NCBI RefSeq assembly: GCF_000315795.1
Contig: NZ_ANHY01000003.1
Span: 248,001 to 312,000, forward strand
Direction: 5' to 3'
DNA from: Caenispirillum salinarum AK4
Lineage (GTDB): Bacteria; Pseudomonadota; Alphaproteobacteria; Rhodospirillales; Rhodospirillaceae
Length of the DNA: 64,000 nt
Positions within the stretch are counted from its first letter, which is position 1. Every line of letters begins with the position of its first letter. The notes under the pieces were generated by a model. The model worked only from the letters and a program-made list of their open reading frames with translations. It did no database searches and was not told where the DNA came from. Positions 32,414 to 40,924 of the stretch are shown here, piece by piece. Both the position numbers and the translations under genes were made by a program.

Positions 32414-34453
32414 ATGCCGGAGGCCATCCGGGCACCCGACACGCCTGCGCGCGTGCCGGCCCGTGCGGCAGCGTCGGAGGGGGAGAACAAGGCGGCCGCC
32501 AGCGAGGAAGCCGGGCGCAGCCTTGAGCGCTATAAGCTTGCCCTGCGGTCGACCAACGACGGCATCTACGACTGGGACATTCCCAACAACTGCATCTTCT
32601 TTTCCGAGCGGGCGTCGGAGATATTCGGCCTCGTGAACGAGGAGATGACGCCCGACGGCTGGGCCCGTCGCATCCACGACGACGATTACCCCGCCTACCG
32701 CGACGCCCACGTCCGCCACCTGCGCGGCGAAACCGAGCGCTTCGTCTGCGAGTACCGCTTCTGCACCGGCGACGACGGCTGGCGCTGGGTGCGCCAGCAC
32801 GGCATCGCGCTGCGCGACGGGGAGGGGCGGGCCGTCCGCCTGACCGGTTCGGTCGGCGACTGCACCGAGGTGAAGGAAGCCGAGGCCCGCGTGGAGCAGG
32901 AGCGCGCCGTCCTGTCGGCGACGCTGGAGCATATGGAGCAGGGCATCTTCATGGCCGACGCGCACGGTCGGCTGATGGCCTTCAACCACCGCTACCAGCG
33001 CATGTTCGACCTGCCGGATTCGGTCTGTCACGGCGGCGCGCGGGTGGAGGACATTTTGCGCCACCTGCACGACCGCGGCGACACCGACGCCCCGTGGAGC
33101 GAGGTGAAGGAACGGTTCCTGGGCGACTCGGCGCGCGTCGACGGCCGCACCCACGAGGTGCGCCGCCCCGACGGCACGATCCTTGAGGCCCGCACCACCA
33201 CGCTGCCCGACGGCGGCTTCATCCGCACCTTCACCGACGTCTCGGAACGCCGCCGCCAGGAGCAGGCGATCACCGAGATCCTGGAGGCGATTCCGCTGCC
33301 GATCATCGTGTCCTCGACGATCGACAGCACCATCTATTACGTCAACAGCCACAGCCAGGACACCTACAACCTGTGCGTCGGCTGCGAGGGCGGCGGCAAC
33401 GCTCTGTCCCTCTACGTCGACCCCGAGGACCGCCGCCGGCTGGTGGACAAGGTGCGGAAATACAAGGTTGTCGACGGCTTCGAGGTGGAGTGGCGGCCCA
33501 TCGGAACCGACCGGCGCATGTGGGTGCTGTTGTCGGCCCACGCCTTCACCTACCAGGGCCACGACGCGATGCTGGTGACGGCCGCCGACATCACCGAGCG
33601 CAAGCGCATGGCCGCCGAGCTTCATCGCGCGAAGGAGGACGCCGAGCGCGCGCTGGCCGATCTCCAGGCCACCCAGGCGAGCCTGATCGAGGCCGAGAAG
33701 ATGGCATCCCTGGGCGGCCTGGTGGCGGGTGTCGCGCACGAGATCAACACGCCCGTCGGCATCGCCGTGACCACGGCCACATTCCTGCAGGAAAAGACCG
33801 AGGCGCTGAAGGCCATCTTCGAGACCGGCAAGGTCAAGCGCTCGGATTTCGAGAGCTACCTGGGCAGCGCCATGCAGTCCACCGACCTGATGCTGACGTC
33901 GACCCAGCGCGCGGCCAACCTGATCCAGAGCTTCAAGCAGGTCGCCGTCGACCAGACCAGCGACGAGCGCCGTCGCTTCGACCTCAAGACATACGTCGAC
34001 GAGGTGCTGCTGTCGCTGGGGCCCAAGCTCAAGCGCACCAATCACACGGTGATCGCCGCCGTACCTGCCGACATCGAGGTGGACAGCTGGCCCGGGCCGT
34101 TGTCGCAGGTTGTCACCAACCTGGTCATGAACTCCATCATCCACGCCTGGGGCGACGACGCCGACGCCGCCGGCACCATCCGGGTCGAGGGCGGGCTGGT
34201 CGACGACGGTACGCGGGTGGAACTGCGCTACAGCGACGACGGCCGGGGCATTCCGCCCGACCACCTGTCGCGCATCTTCGAGCCCTTCTTCACCACCCGC
34301 CGGGGCAGCGGCGGCTCGGGGCTTGGGCTGAACATCGTGTTCAACATCGTGCGCCAGACGCTCAAGGGCACTGTCGACGTCGACAGCGTGCCGGGCCGGG
34401 GCACCACCTTCACCGTCCGCTTCCCGCGCGTTCCGGAGGCGGACGCGGCATGA
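32414..34453 (+). CDS. cytosolic hybrid-free sensor histidine kinase with three PAS domains
   Basis: The 679-residue protein has no transmembrane segment. Three PAS-type domains appear: about 37-150 (ALRSTNDGIYDWDIPNN, with the PAC part YRFCTGDDGWRWVRQHG), 170-275 (HMEQGIFMADAHGRLMAFN) and 290-400. The phospho-acceptor is His442 in GVAHEINTPVG, followed by a HATPase with NSIIHAW, DDGRGIP and GSGLGLNIV. It starts at the ATG with GGAGG upstream. The next gene, a response regulator with an HD-GYP output, is the likely partner, so the pair converts a cytosolic signal into c-di-GMP turnover. Confidence 0.93.
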   Translation: MPEAIRAPDTPARVPARAAASEGENKAAASEEAGRSLERYKLALRSTNDGIYDWDIPNNCIFFSERASEIFGLVNEEMTPDGWARRIHDDDYPAYRDAHVRHLRGETERFVCEYRFCTGDDGWRWVRQHGIALRDGEGRAVRLTGSVGDCTEVKEAEARVEQERAVLSATLEHMEQGIFMADAHGRLMAFNHRYQRMFDLPDSVCHGGARVEDILRHLHDRGDTDAPWSEVKERFLGDSARVDGRTHEVRRPDGTILEARTTTLPDGGFIRTFTDVSERRRQEQAITEILEAIPLPIIVSSTIDSTIYYVNSHSQDTYNLCVGCEGGGNALSLYVDPEDRRRLVDKVRKYKVVDGFEVEWRPIGTDRRMWVLLSAHAFTYQGHDAMLVTAADITERKRMAAELHRAKEDAERALADLQATQASLIEAEKMASLGGLVAGVAHEINTPVGIAVTTATFLQEKTEALKAIFETGKVKRSDFESYLGSAMQSTDLMLTSTQRAANLIQSFKQVAVDQTSDERRRFDLKTYVDEVLLSLGPKLKRTNHTVIAAVPADIEVDSWPGPLSQVVTNLVMNSIIHAWGDDADAAGTIRVEGGLVDDGTRVELRYSDDGRGIPPDHLSRIFEPFFTTRRGSGGSGLGLNIVFNIVRQTLKGTVDVDSVPGRGTTFTVRFPRVPEADAA

Positions 34454-34500
34454 CGACCTCCTCCAGCGACAAGACCGCCATCCGGCCAGGAGACGAGCCC

Positions 34501-36141
34501 ATGACCGACGATCTTCTGTTCGAGGACGACGACGATTTCCTGGTGGACGACACGGTCCCGGAACCGGCGGCGCCCGCGAAGGCCGGCGGCGAGCCCGGCG
34601 CGGGCGGGGCGCCGACACCCGTCCTGCCGGCGGCGGAGAACTGGGTGGTGCTGGTGGTCGACGACGAGCCGGAGGTCCATGCCGTGACCTCGATGGTCTT
34701 GTCCGACATCCGCTTCAAGGGGCGCAGCATCACCATGCTGTCGGCCCATTCCGCCGCCGAGGCGCGCGAGATCGTCGCGGCGCGCCAGGACATCGCGGTG
34801 GTGCTGCTGGACGTGGTGATGGAGACCGACGACGCCGGGCTCAGGCTGGTGCGCGACATTCGCGAAACCATGGGCAACCAGGCGGTGCGCATCATCCTGC
34901 GGACCGGCCAGCCCGGCCAGGCGCCCGAGCGCGACGTGATTCTTGCCTACGACATCAACGACTACAAGGCCAAGACCGAACTGACGTCGCAGAAGCTGTT
35001 CACCACGCTGGTGGCGGCGCTGCGGTCCTACGAGGACATCCTGGCGCTTGAGGTCAGCCGGCTGGGCCTGCGGAAGATCATCGACGCCTCGGCCAGCCTG
35101 TTCCGCCTGCGCAGCATGAGCCTGTTTGCGAGCGGTGTGCTGACGCAGCTTTCGGCGGTGCTGGGAACCCCGGTCAGCGGCATCGTCTGCGCCCAGCGCG
35201 GGCGTCCCGGCGCTCGCGGCGACGACGCGCAACGCATCTTCATCCTGGCCGGCGCCGGCACCTTCGAGGGAGTGGACGAGGCGACGCTGGAGGACTTCGC
35301 CGATGCCTCGGTGGTGGAGGCGGTCAACGCGGCCATGACGGCGCGGGAACACCGATACGGCCACGACCACATGGTGCTCTACATCCGCACCCCGAACGCG
35401 CGGGAGGCGGTGGCCTACCTGCGCACCGGCCGCACGCTGACGCCCCTGGACCAGCAACTGGTGGAGGTGTTCATAGGCAAGGTGTCGGTGGGTTTCGACA
35501 ACATCCACCTGTACGAACAGCTCAAGCGCGCCCATCAGGCGACCGTGGTGGCGCTCGCCGATCTGGCCGAGCACAAGGACACCGACACCGGCGAGCACGT
35601 CCTGCGGGTCGAGCGCATGACCGAGGCCGTCGCCCGCGCCCTGCGCGATGCGGGCCACTACACCGACCAGATCGACGACCTGTTCCTGGAGCAGGTGGGC
35701 ATGGCCTCCATCCTGCACGACGTCGGCAAGGTGTCCGTGCCCGACGCCATCCTCCAGAAGCCGGCCAAGCTGGATCCCGACGAATGGTCCGTGATGCAGA
35801 CCCACGCCGCCAACGGCGGGATGATCCTGGAGCGCGCGGCCAAGCTGGTGGAAGGGTCGAGCTACCTGTCCATGGGCGCGGAAATCGCCGCCGGCCACCA
35901 CGAGCGCTGGGACGGTGGCGGCTATCCCGCCAGACTTGCCGGCGAGGCCATTCCCCTGGCGGCGCGAATCGTCGCGGTGGTCGACGTCTTCGATGCCCTG
36001 ACCAGCGAGCGCCCCTACAAGAAGCCGTGGCCGCGGGAACAGGCGCTGGACTACCTGCGGGAGCAGTCGGGCAAGCAGTTCGATCCCAACGTTGTGGACG
36101 CGTTTCTCGCGGTACTGGCGGCCGGCGACGCTGCCGGCTGA
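34501..36141 (+). CDS. response regulator with DUF3369 and HD-GYP output
   Basis: The 546-residue protein has a receiver domain with phospho-acceptor Asp104 (VVLLDVVME), preceded by an acidic, Pro-rich lead. A DUF3369 region follows (about 190-350, SLFASGVLTQLSAVL), then HD-GYP with His406-Asp407 (LHDVGK) and HHERWDGGGYP at 466-476. It should hydrolyse c-di-GMP under control of phosphorylation. AGGAGA at 34488-34493 sits seven bases before the ATG at 34501, so I prefer it to the ATG at 34450 that overlaps the kinase stop. An intrinsic terminator follows. Confidence 0.93.
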   Translation: MTDDLLFEDDDDFLVDDTVPEPAAPAKAGGEPGAGGAPTPVLPAAENWVVLVVDDEPEVHAVTSMVLSDIRFKGRSITMLSAHSAAEAREIVAARQDIAVVLLDVVMETDDAGLRLVRDIRETMGNQAVRIILRTGQPGQAPERDVILAYDINDYKAKTELTSQKLFTTLVAALRSYEDILALEVSRLGLRKIIDASASLFRLRSMSLFASGVLTQLSAVLGTPVSGIVCAQRGRPGARGDDAQRIFILAGAGTFEGVDEATLEDFADASVVEAVNAAMTAREHRYGHDHMVLYIRTPNAREAVAYLRTGRTLTPLDQQLVEVFIGKVSVGFDNIHLYEQLKRAHQATVVALADLAEHKDTDTGEHVLRVERMTEAVARALRDAGHYTDQIDDLFLEQVGMASILHDVGKVSVPDAILQKPAKLDPDEWSVMQTHAANGGMILERAAKLVEGSSYLSMGAEIAAGHHERWDGGGYPARLAGEAIPLAARIVAVVDVFDALTSERPYKKPWPREQALDYLREQSGKQFDPNVVDAFLAVLAAGDAAG

Positions 36142-36209
36142 GATACGGCGCCAAAAACTTTTGCGTAAAATTGCGGCATTCCTACGCCTTTGATCGTAGG
36201 GTCTAATCA

Positions 36210-36249
36210 GCCCGAAAGCCCCGGATTGCGCGGCTTTCGGGCCCTTTTT
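36210..36249 (+). terminator. intrinsic terminator of the kinase/HD-GYP operon
   Basis: GCCCGAAAGCC at 36210-36220 pairs perfectly with GGCTTTCGGGC at 36232-36242; CC then a run of five T follows. Confidence 0.9.
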
Positions 36250-36320
36250 CGACGTGGTGCGTCTCAAAAATGATGGCGTTTTTGCAGCGCAACATCGTCG
36301 GAAAAGTGGTTGTGCCGGCC

Positions 36321-36345
36321 GCAACCGATTCCGTACCGTCGCGTT
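36321..36345 (+). promoter_or_regulatory. possible ECF (EcfG-type) promoter, GCAAC-N16-CGTT
   Basis: GCAAC at 36321-36325 and CGTT at 36342-36345, one mismatch from GGAAC-N16/17-CGTT. It is 131 bases upstream of the DUF1328-like gene at 36476. Confidence 0.35.
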
Positions 36346-36475
36346 CAAAATCATATCGCGCGTGCACAAACGGCATACGTCCGCCGCACCCGACGCGACC
36401 TGAGACGTTATAGAAGACTGCGCCACGCCACGGCCGGCGGTCGATCGAGAGGAAAGAGACGCAAGGCCCGACACC

Positions 36476-36841
36476 ATGACCTATACCGCGATGACGTTCT
36501 TCATTCTGGCGGTGCTTACCGGGCTCTTCGGCTTCACCTCCTTCGAGGATGGCGGGGAGCCCGGCGCAGCCGCCCTGGCGCGGCTGCTGGCCGTCATCTT
36601 CGCCGCCAGCTTTGCCATCGCCGGCGCCGCGGTGATGTACCGCCGCCTCCGCCCCGACGGCACGCAGGGCACGCGCGCCGGGCGGGCAGCCGCCCACGGC
36701 CGCGCCCCGGGGCACGGAACCTTCGGTGGCGCGTTCGCCGGCGGGCAGGGATCGGCATCCGAGCGGGGCTCGTGGGACGGGTCGCGCCGCTCGGCAACGC
36801 CGCGACGCGCGCCGGGAACCGCTTCGCGCCGCGAGTCGTAG
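36476..36841 (+). CDS. small membrane protein, DUF1328-like N terminus
   Basis: The first 55 residues have two hydrophobic helices with the pattern of YtjA/DUF1328 proteins (TFFILAVLTGLFGFTSF, then ARLLAVIFAASFAIAGA). The C-terminal 60 residues are a low-complexity Arg/Gly/Ser tail not found in DUF1328, so the match covers only the membrane part. Such proteins are commonly stress-induced. No ribosome site is strong; CAAGG lies upstream. Followed 49 bases later by the gene at 36891. Confidence 0.65.
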   Translation: MTYTAMTFFILAVLTGLFGFTSFEDGGEPGAAALARLLAVIFAASFAIAGAAVMYRRLRPDGTQGTRAGRAAAHGRAPGHGTFGGAFAGGQGSASERGSWDGSRRSATPRRAPGTASRRES

Positions 36842-36890
36842 CCTCAAGGAACGGACCGCGACGACAGCAACGGAACAAGGGCAGGATGCC

Positions 36891-37160
36891 ATGGCCGAGA
36901 GCGACGACGAACGCCCCATCGATCTGGAGGCGGCCATGCTGGACCCTACCACCGTCTTCGACGACCCGACCGAGGTGGCCGCACACGCGCACCTGACCGT
37001 CCAGCAGAAACGCGCCATCCTGGAACGCTGGAAACGCAGTGCGGAGGCGCGCTCGGCATCCAACGAGGTGACGCGCGAAGAGGCAGAGCGGGCACGCGGC
37101 CACCTGTCGCGCGTGGAACTGGCCGAGGGCCTTATCGACCGGCCGAACCCGCTGGATTGA
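36891..37160 (+). CDS. small conserved alphaproteobacterial-type protein of unknown function
   Basis: The 89-residue acidic protein carries DPTTVFDDPTEVAAHAHLTVQQKRAILERW, a pattern I recall from short hypothetical proteins common in alphaproteobacteria (VFxxPxxV...LTxxQKxxILxRWE). It is cytosolic and helical. AAGGGCAGGA upstream supports the ATG at 36891. It is followed by a terminator at 37194-37218. The role is unknown; the neighbours suggest stress physiology. Confidence 0.75.
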   Translation: MAESDDERPIDLEAAMLDPTTVFDDPTEVAAHAHLTVQQKRAILERWKRSAEARSASNEVTREEAERARGHLSRVELAEGLIDRPNPLD

Positions 37161-37193
37161 CGCGGCGGGCCGCCCATCCGACCCGTTTTCGCG

Positions 37194-37218
37194 CGGCGCC
37201 TTCGAGGCGCCGTTTTTT
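37194..37218 (+). terminator. intrinsic terminator
   Basis: CGGCGCC at 37194-37200, loop TTCGA, GGCGCCG at 37206-37212, then six T (37213-37218). Confidence 0.9.
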
Positions 37219-37347
37219 ATGTCCTCTTTATGCAGCGACTCGCCGCGCTGACGCGTTTGTCTGCCTTCCCCGTTTCCTGGGTGGCGTACCCAAGGCCCGC
37301 ACATGACGCCGTTTTCCGCCTGTGGCCCCGCGATTTCCAGGGGCGTG

Positions 37348-37372
37348 GGAAGGCCGGGCGGGCACCAACGTT
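37348..37372 (+). promoter_or_regulatory. possible ECF promoter, GGAAG-N16-CGTT
   Basis: GGAAG at 37348-37352 and CGTT at 37369-37372, one mismatch from GGAAC-N16/17-CGTT, about 145 bases before the ECF sigma gene. It would allow autoregulation if the sigma factor is of EcfG type. Confidence 0.35.
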
Positions 37373-37517
37373 CTTTTTATGCTGGGACGGACATCCTCAC
37401 ATGGAGGCTTTACGGGGTCCCGATCCATCCTTTGACCATGACGTCGACGGCAACAGCCGGCCCGCCCGGTTCCCGAGGTCCGCGACGCGAAGACTTGAAT
37501 GTCGAAGGGAGTTCGAG

Positions 37518-38018
37518 ATGAGCATGGCCGCAAACCAGCAGATCGAGACCCTGATTCCCGACCTGAAGCGTTATGCGCGCTCGCTGACCCGCACCGAGGA
37601 CGATGCCAACGATCTCGTGCAGGATTGCGTTGAGCGGGCCATCCGCAAGTGGCACCTCTACAAGCCGGGCACCAACCTCCGCAGCTGGCTGTTCACCATG
37701 ATGCGCAACGTCTTCATCAGCCAGAAGCGCCGCGAGGCCGTCTCGATGCGGTATATGCAGCAGGCCGTGCACGACGAGAACACCGCCGCCCGTCCCAGTC
37801 AGGTCCACAGCGTCTTCCTGAAGGAAACGGTGGCCGCCATGGACGGCCTGTCGGAGCAGGAACGCGCCGCCGTCCACATGCTGGGCATGGAAGAGCGCTC
37901 CCACCACGAGGCGGCCGAGGAAACGCACCTGCCCGTGGGCACCATGAAGTCCCGCCTGTCGCGCGGCCGCGCCAACCTGCGCACCTCGATGCAGATGGGC
38001 GAAGGCGACCTGAGCTGA
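37518..38018 (+). CDS. ECF-family RNA polymerase sigma factor (EcfG-like)
   Basis: The 166-residue protein has sigma region 2 (YARSLTRTEDDANDLVQDCVERAIRK, PGTNLRSWLFTMMRNVFIS) and region 4 with a helix-turn-helix (HHEAAEETHLPVGTMKSRLSRGRANLR). The sequence is close in style to EcfG general-stress sigma factors. No NepR anti-sigma or PhyR gene is adjacent, so the assignment to that class is tentative. AAGGGAG lies eight bases before the ATG at 37518. It is monocistronic with an intrinsic terminator at 38071-38104. Confidence 0.88.
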   Translation: MSMAANQQIETLIPDLKRYARSLTRTEDDANDLVQDCVERAIRKWHLYKPGTNLRSWLFTMMRNVFISQKRREAVSMRYMQQAVHDENTAARPSQVHSVFLKETVAAMDGLSEQERAAVHMLGMEERSHHEAAEETHLPVGTMKSRLSRGRANLRTSMQMGEGDLS

Positions 38019-38070
38019 CGCGAGTGCCTTTATCCCCAGCAGCGGCGGCGCCCCGCGCGCCCCATGCAGA

Positions 38071-38104
38071 AACCCGCCGGCCCTCTGGGCGCGGCGGGTT
38101 TTTT
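38071..38104. terminator. intrinsic terminator, probably bidirectional
   Basis: AACCCGCCG at 38071-38079 pairs with CGGCGGGTT at 38092-38100, ending in a six-T run. Convergent genes lie on both sides. Confidence 0.88.
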
Positions 38105-38137
38105 CTGGGCGGATCGGTTGACGGGTGGGCGGCGGCG

Positions 38138-38494
38138 TCAGCCGTCCAGGCGCTCGTCGTAGAAGCAGAGGTGACCCTTGATGTCGGCCATCCATTCCGG
38201 CGGGTCCTCGTAGGACCAGGCAACATCCTCGCGCCGGTCCTCGGGGGTCACGACGGCGTAGTAGGTGGCGTCGCCCTTGAAGGGGCAGAAAGTTCGGGTC
38301 TCGGTCGGCTCCATCAGGTCCATGCGCACATCCTCGCGCGGGATGTAGTCGCGCGGCGGGTAGCCCTGCTCCTTCAGGCGCTTGGCAGCCGTGGAATCGG
38401 CCACGATGGTTTCTCCCAGGCGCACCTCGACCGGGTTGGGCGCCGGGACGATGGAGATGGGGTGGTCCGATCCGGGCGGGCGTGTCCGGGTCAT
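38138..38494 (-). CDS. DUF427 family protein
   Basis: The 118-residue protein matches DUF427: VRVRLGETIVADST-like strand, YIPREDVRM, the CPFKGDATYY block, AWSYEDPPEWMADIKGHLCFY near the end. The function of the family is not established. It is cytosolic. Convergent with the ECF sigma gene and sharing the terminator at 38071-38104. Confidence 0.93.
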   Translation of the reverse strand: MTRTRPPGSDHPISIVPAPNPVEVRLGETIVADSTAAKRLKEQGYPPRDYIPREDVRMDLMEPTETRTFCPFKGDATYYAVVTPEDRREDVAWSYEDPPEWMADIKGHLCFYDERLDG

Positions 38495-38621
38495 GGCGAA
38501 CGTCTCCTCGGGCTTATTGCGTCAGGGTTGATAGAAACGGATGAGACGGTCGGCCGGATCGCGATCGACGCACGCGGCAACGGCCCTTTTCACCCGGGGC
38601 TTCAGGGCGTATAGCCGGCGC

Positions 38622-39842
38622 ATGTCTGCCGCCCTGACCAAGCTTGTCGCCGCCGTCTGCCTCGCCGAGGTCTGCACCATGGTGGGCGTCTTCACCTTTC
38701 CGGCCCTGCTGCCCGGATTCATGGAGGCATGGGACCTGAGCAACACGCAGGCCGGCTGGATTTCGGGCGTCTACTTCGCCGCCTACGCGCTGGCCGCTCC
38801 CGTGCTGGTAAGCCTGACCGACCGCATGGACGCGCGCCGGGTCTATGCCGTCGGCGCGGCGGTGAACGTGGTGGCCTGCGCCGGTTTCGCGCTGCTGGCG
38901 GACGGCTTCTGGGCGGCGCTGCTGTTCCGGGCGCTGGGCGGGGCGGCACTGGCGGGCACCTACATGCCGGGCCTGCGCGTGCTGGTCGACCGCGTTTCGC
39001 CGCAGGTGCGGCCGCGCGTGGTGCCGCTGTATACCGCCTGCTTCAGCCTGGGTACGGCGGGGTCCTACGCGGCCTCGGCGGCGGTGGCGGATTGGGCGGG
39101 CTGGCGTGCCGCCTTCGGATTGGCGGCCGGCGCGGCGGCCCTGGCGGTGGTGCTGATCCTGGCGCTGAAACCACGCGCGCCCGAAGCCACTCCGACGCCC
39201 ACCCGCCTGCTGGACTTCCGCCCCGTCCTGCGCAACCGGCCGGCCATGGGCTATGTGCTGGGATAAGCCGTGCACATGTGGGAGTTGTTCGCCTTCCGGT
39301 CGTGGGTGGTGGCCTTCCTGGCCTTCGCCGCCGCCCTTCCCGGCGCTGCGGCCCATGCCGAGGGGTGGCTGGCGCCCAGCGCGGTGGCAACGCTGGGCGC
39401 GCTGGTCGCCTTCGGCTGTTCGCTGGCGGGGGCGGAGGTGGCGACGCGCCTGGGGCGCGGGCGCCTGGTGATGGCCTACATGGCTGTTTCCGCCGCCACG
39501 GCGTTCGCCGTCGGGCCGGCGGCGGGTGCCTCCTATCCGGTGATGGCGATGGTGATGCTGCTGTACGCCGGTTTCATCCAGCTTGATTCGGCGGCCCTGA
39601 CAACGGGCGCGGTGGAACACGCCGAGGATGGCCGACGCGGCGCTACGCTGGCGGTGCATTCGCTGGTGGGCTTCCTGGCGGCGTTCGTGGGGCCGTTGGT
39701 CATGGGGATCGTGCTGGACGCCGCCGGCGGCGCCGAGCCGGGCCGGACGGCCTGGGGATGGGCGTTCGCCTCGGTGGGCGTGGTCGGCCTGCTGGGGCCG
39801 CTCGCCATGGCATGGGGCCTGCGCGGGCGCCTGTCGCAGTGA
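38622..39842 (+). pseudogene. MFS transporter split by an in-frame TAA
   Basis: Two open frames (38622-39266 and 39267-39842) lie in the same reading frame and together give an ordinary MFS permease of about 406 codons, broken only by TAA at 39264-39266 (codon 215). The break falls in GYVLG-stop-AVHMWELFAFRSW, where related transporters usually have Tyr, so one base change (TAC or TAT to TAA) explains it. The first half has helices 1-6 with the DRMDARR loop; the second has helices 7-12. It may be a decayed gene, a sequencing error, or less likely a readthrough gene. Confidence 0.85.
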
Positions 39843-39947
39843 CCCGACGCGCATGATGGCGGCGTCATCGTCACCATAGAGACGCTTGCGCCGTGCCGGG
39901 CTCCGTGCGAGCGTCCTTGCGACCGTTCAGGAAAAGGATGCCGTTCG

Positions 39948-40292
39948 GTGACCGCCCCTTATGCGCCCCATGATCCCGTGCCCGATCTCGACCCACCGCC
40001 GGGCCGTACGCCTCTGGGGCGTCTCGTGCGCCTGGGGCTGGGCTGGATCCTGGTGGTCGTGGGGGCGGTGACGGCCCCGACGCCGGTGCCTGTCGGCTTG
40101 CCGATGGTGGCGGTGGGGCTGTATCTGTTGGCGCGCGAATCGAAAACCGTGCGCCGCGTGATCCGCGAGCGCCGGCGTGCCCTGCCGGGCTTCTCCCGCC
40201 GCCTGAACGGCCTCAAGCACCGGATGCCGCGCGGCGTCCGGCGCATGATCGAGGCCACCGATCCCCTGCCGCAGGGCGAGGGCGGGGAATAG
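39948..40292 (+). CDS. PGPGW-type small transmembrane protein
   Basis: The 114-residue protein (GTG start, AAGGA upstream) has two hydrophobic helices around a Pro-rich turn, GAVTAPTPVPVGLPMVAVGLYLLARES, which matches the PGPGW family layout (a Pro-Gly-Pro-type turn between helices followed by LLARxS). A basic cytosolic tail follows. Function unknown; such genes are frequently stress-related. Confidence 0.75.
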   Translation: MTAPYAPHDPVPDLDPPPGRTPLGRLVRLGLGWILVVVGAVTAPTPVPVGLPMVAVGLYLLARESKTVRRVIRERRRALPGFSRRLNGLKHRMPRGVRRMIEATDPLPQGEGGE

Positions 40293-40299
40293 CGGCACT

Positions 40300-40635
40300 T
40301 CAGCCGCCGCCGCTGCCCCGTCCGCGATAGCGGGCGGTGGCCGTCTCCAGTGCGTTTTCCACCCGGGCGAAGGCGGATTCCGCCTCGTCGCGGGCGCTGA
40401 CCCAGTCGTCTTCCTCGATGAACTGGCAGCGCGCCAGGCTGCGCGACAGTTCGTCGTGGCGGGCCTGGAGGTCCTTCAGGGCGTCGCTCGGAGGATGGCC
40501 GGGCGTGTTCACCCGCTCGGCCTCCTCCGCGCGCTCCACTTCTTCGATGCGGTGCCGGAGGGCCGTGACCCGCGCCTCAAGGTTGGCGCAATAGGTTTCG
40601 CGGTCCATCTCCGGCGATGCCATGTTCCGCGCCAT
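40300..40635 (-). CDS. coiled-coil protein of unknown function
   Basis: The 111-residue product is charged and strongly helical: RVTALRHRIEEVERAEEAERV and LKDLQARHDELSRSLARC are coiled-coil-like. It has no signal peptide. It begins two bases after the stop of the entericidin gene, so the two form an operon. Start may be at 40635 or at the internal ATG at 40623. I cannot assign a role. Confidence 0.65.
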   Translation of the reverse strand: MARNMASPEMDRETYCANLEARVTALRHRIEEVERAEEAERVNTPGHPPSDALKDLQARHDELSRSLARCQFIEEDDWVSARDEAESAFARVENALETATARYRGRGSGGG

Positions 40636-40637
40636 CC

Positions 40638-40778
40638 TTAGTCGCTCGCATCCTCGGCGGTATCTTCGAGCGCCTGGCCGGCGGCCTGGGTATCCTCGCC
40701 GATGCCTTCCATGGTGTTGCAGCCGGCCAGAATGATGGTGCCGCCCGCCAGCAGCAGGGTCAGCAGGAAGGCCTTCAT
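40638..40778 (-). CDS. entericidin A/B family lipoprotein
   Basis: The 46-residue precursor has a signal peptide ending in a lipobox (LAGC) and the entericidin core NTMEGIGEDTQAAGQALEDTA. Entericidins are small envelope lipoproteins forming an antidote-toxin-type pair in E. coli under stationary-phase control; here only one copy is seen. The start at 40778 gives a normal leader; the frame to 40829 adds an unlikely lead. A possible ECF promoter lies upstream. Confidence 0.85.
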   Translation of the reverse strand: MKAFLLTLLLAGGTIILAGCNTMEGIGEDTQAAGQALEDTAEDASD

Positions 40779-40893
40779 GATGCCGCTGCGTTCGGCGGTG
40801 GTGACTTCACCAGGGTTCTCGCGTCGCATGAGCTGCTCCCGTTTCCGGTGTCCGATCTCCGCCGCGGGGGACGTGCGGCGGGCTTACCGGCAA

Positions 40894-40919
40894 AACGGGC
40901 TCGGGGAAGGGGCGGTTGC
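40894..40919 (-). promoter_or_regulatory. possible ECF promoter, GCAAC-N17-CGTT (minus strand)
   Basis: On the minus strand GCAAC (40915-40919) precedes CGTT (40894-40897) with a 17-base spacer. It is about 115 bases upstream of the entericidin start, in the gap between xerC and entericidin. Confidence 0.3.
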
Positions 40920-40924
40920 CGCGT

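Larger units (their letters stand above)
36142..36475 (+). other. 334-base intergenic region: terminator and promoter-like elements
   Basis: No gene. It contains the terminator at 36210-36249 and a GCAAC-N16-CGTT element at 36321-36345 that resembles an ECF/general-stress promoter for the next gene. The rest is AT-richer than the surroundings. Confidence 0.6.
37161..37517 (+). other. 357-base intergenic region before the ECF sigma gene
   Basis: Holds the terminator at 37194-37218 and a GGAAG-N16-CGTT element at 37348-37372. Open frames across it continue into the sigma gene or its antisense and are not convincing genes. Confidence 0.55.

Noticed and set aside
34228-36477. 749-codon minus-strand open frame opposite the response regulator
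   Set aside because: Antisense shadow of a clear HD-GYP gene; no family pattern.
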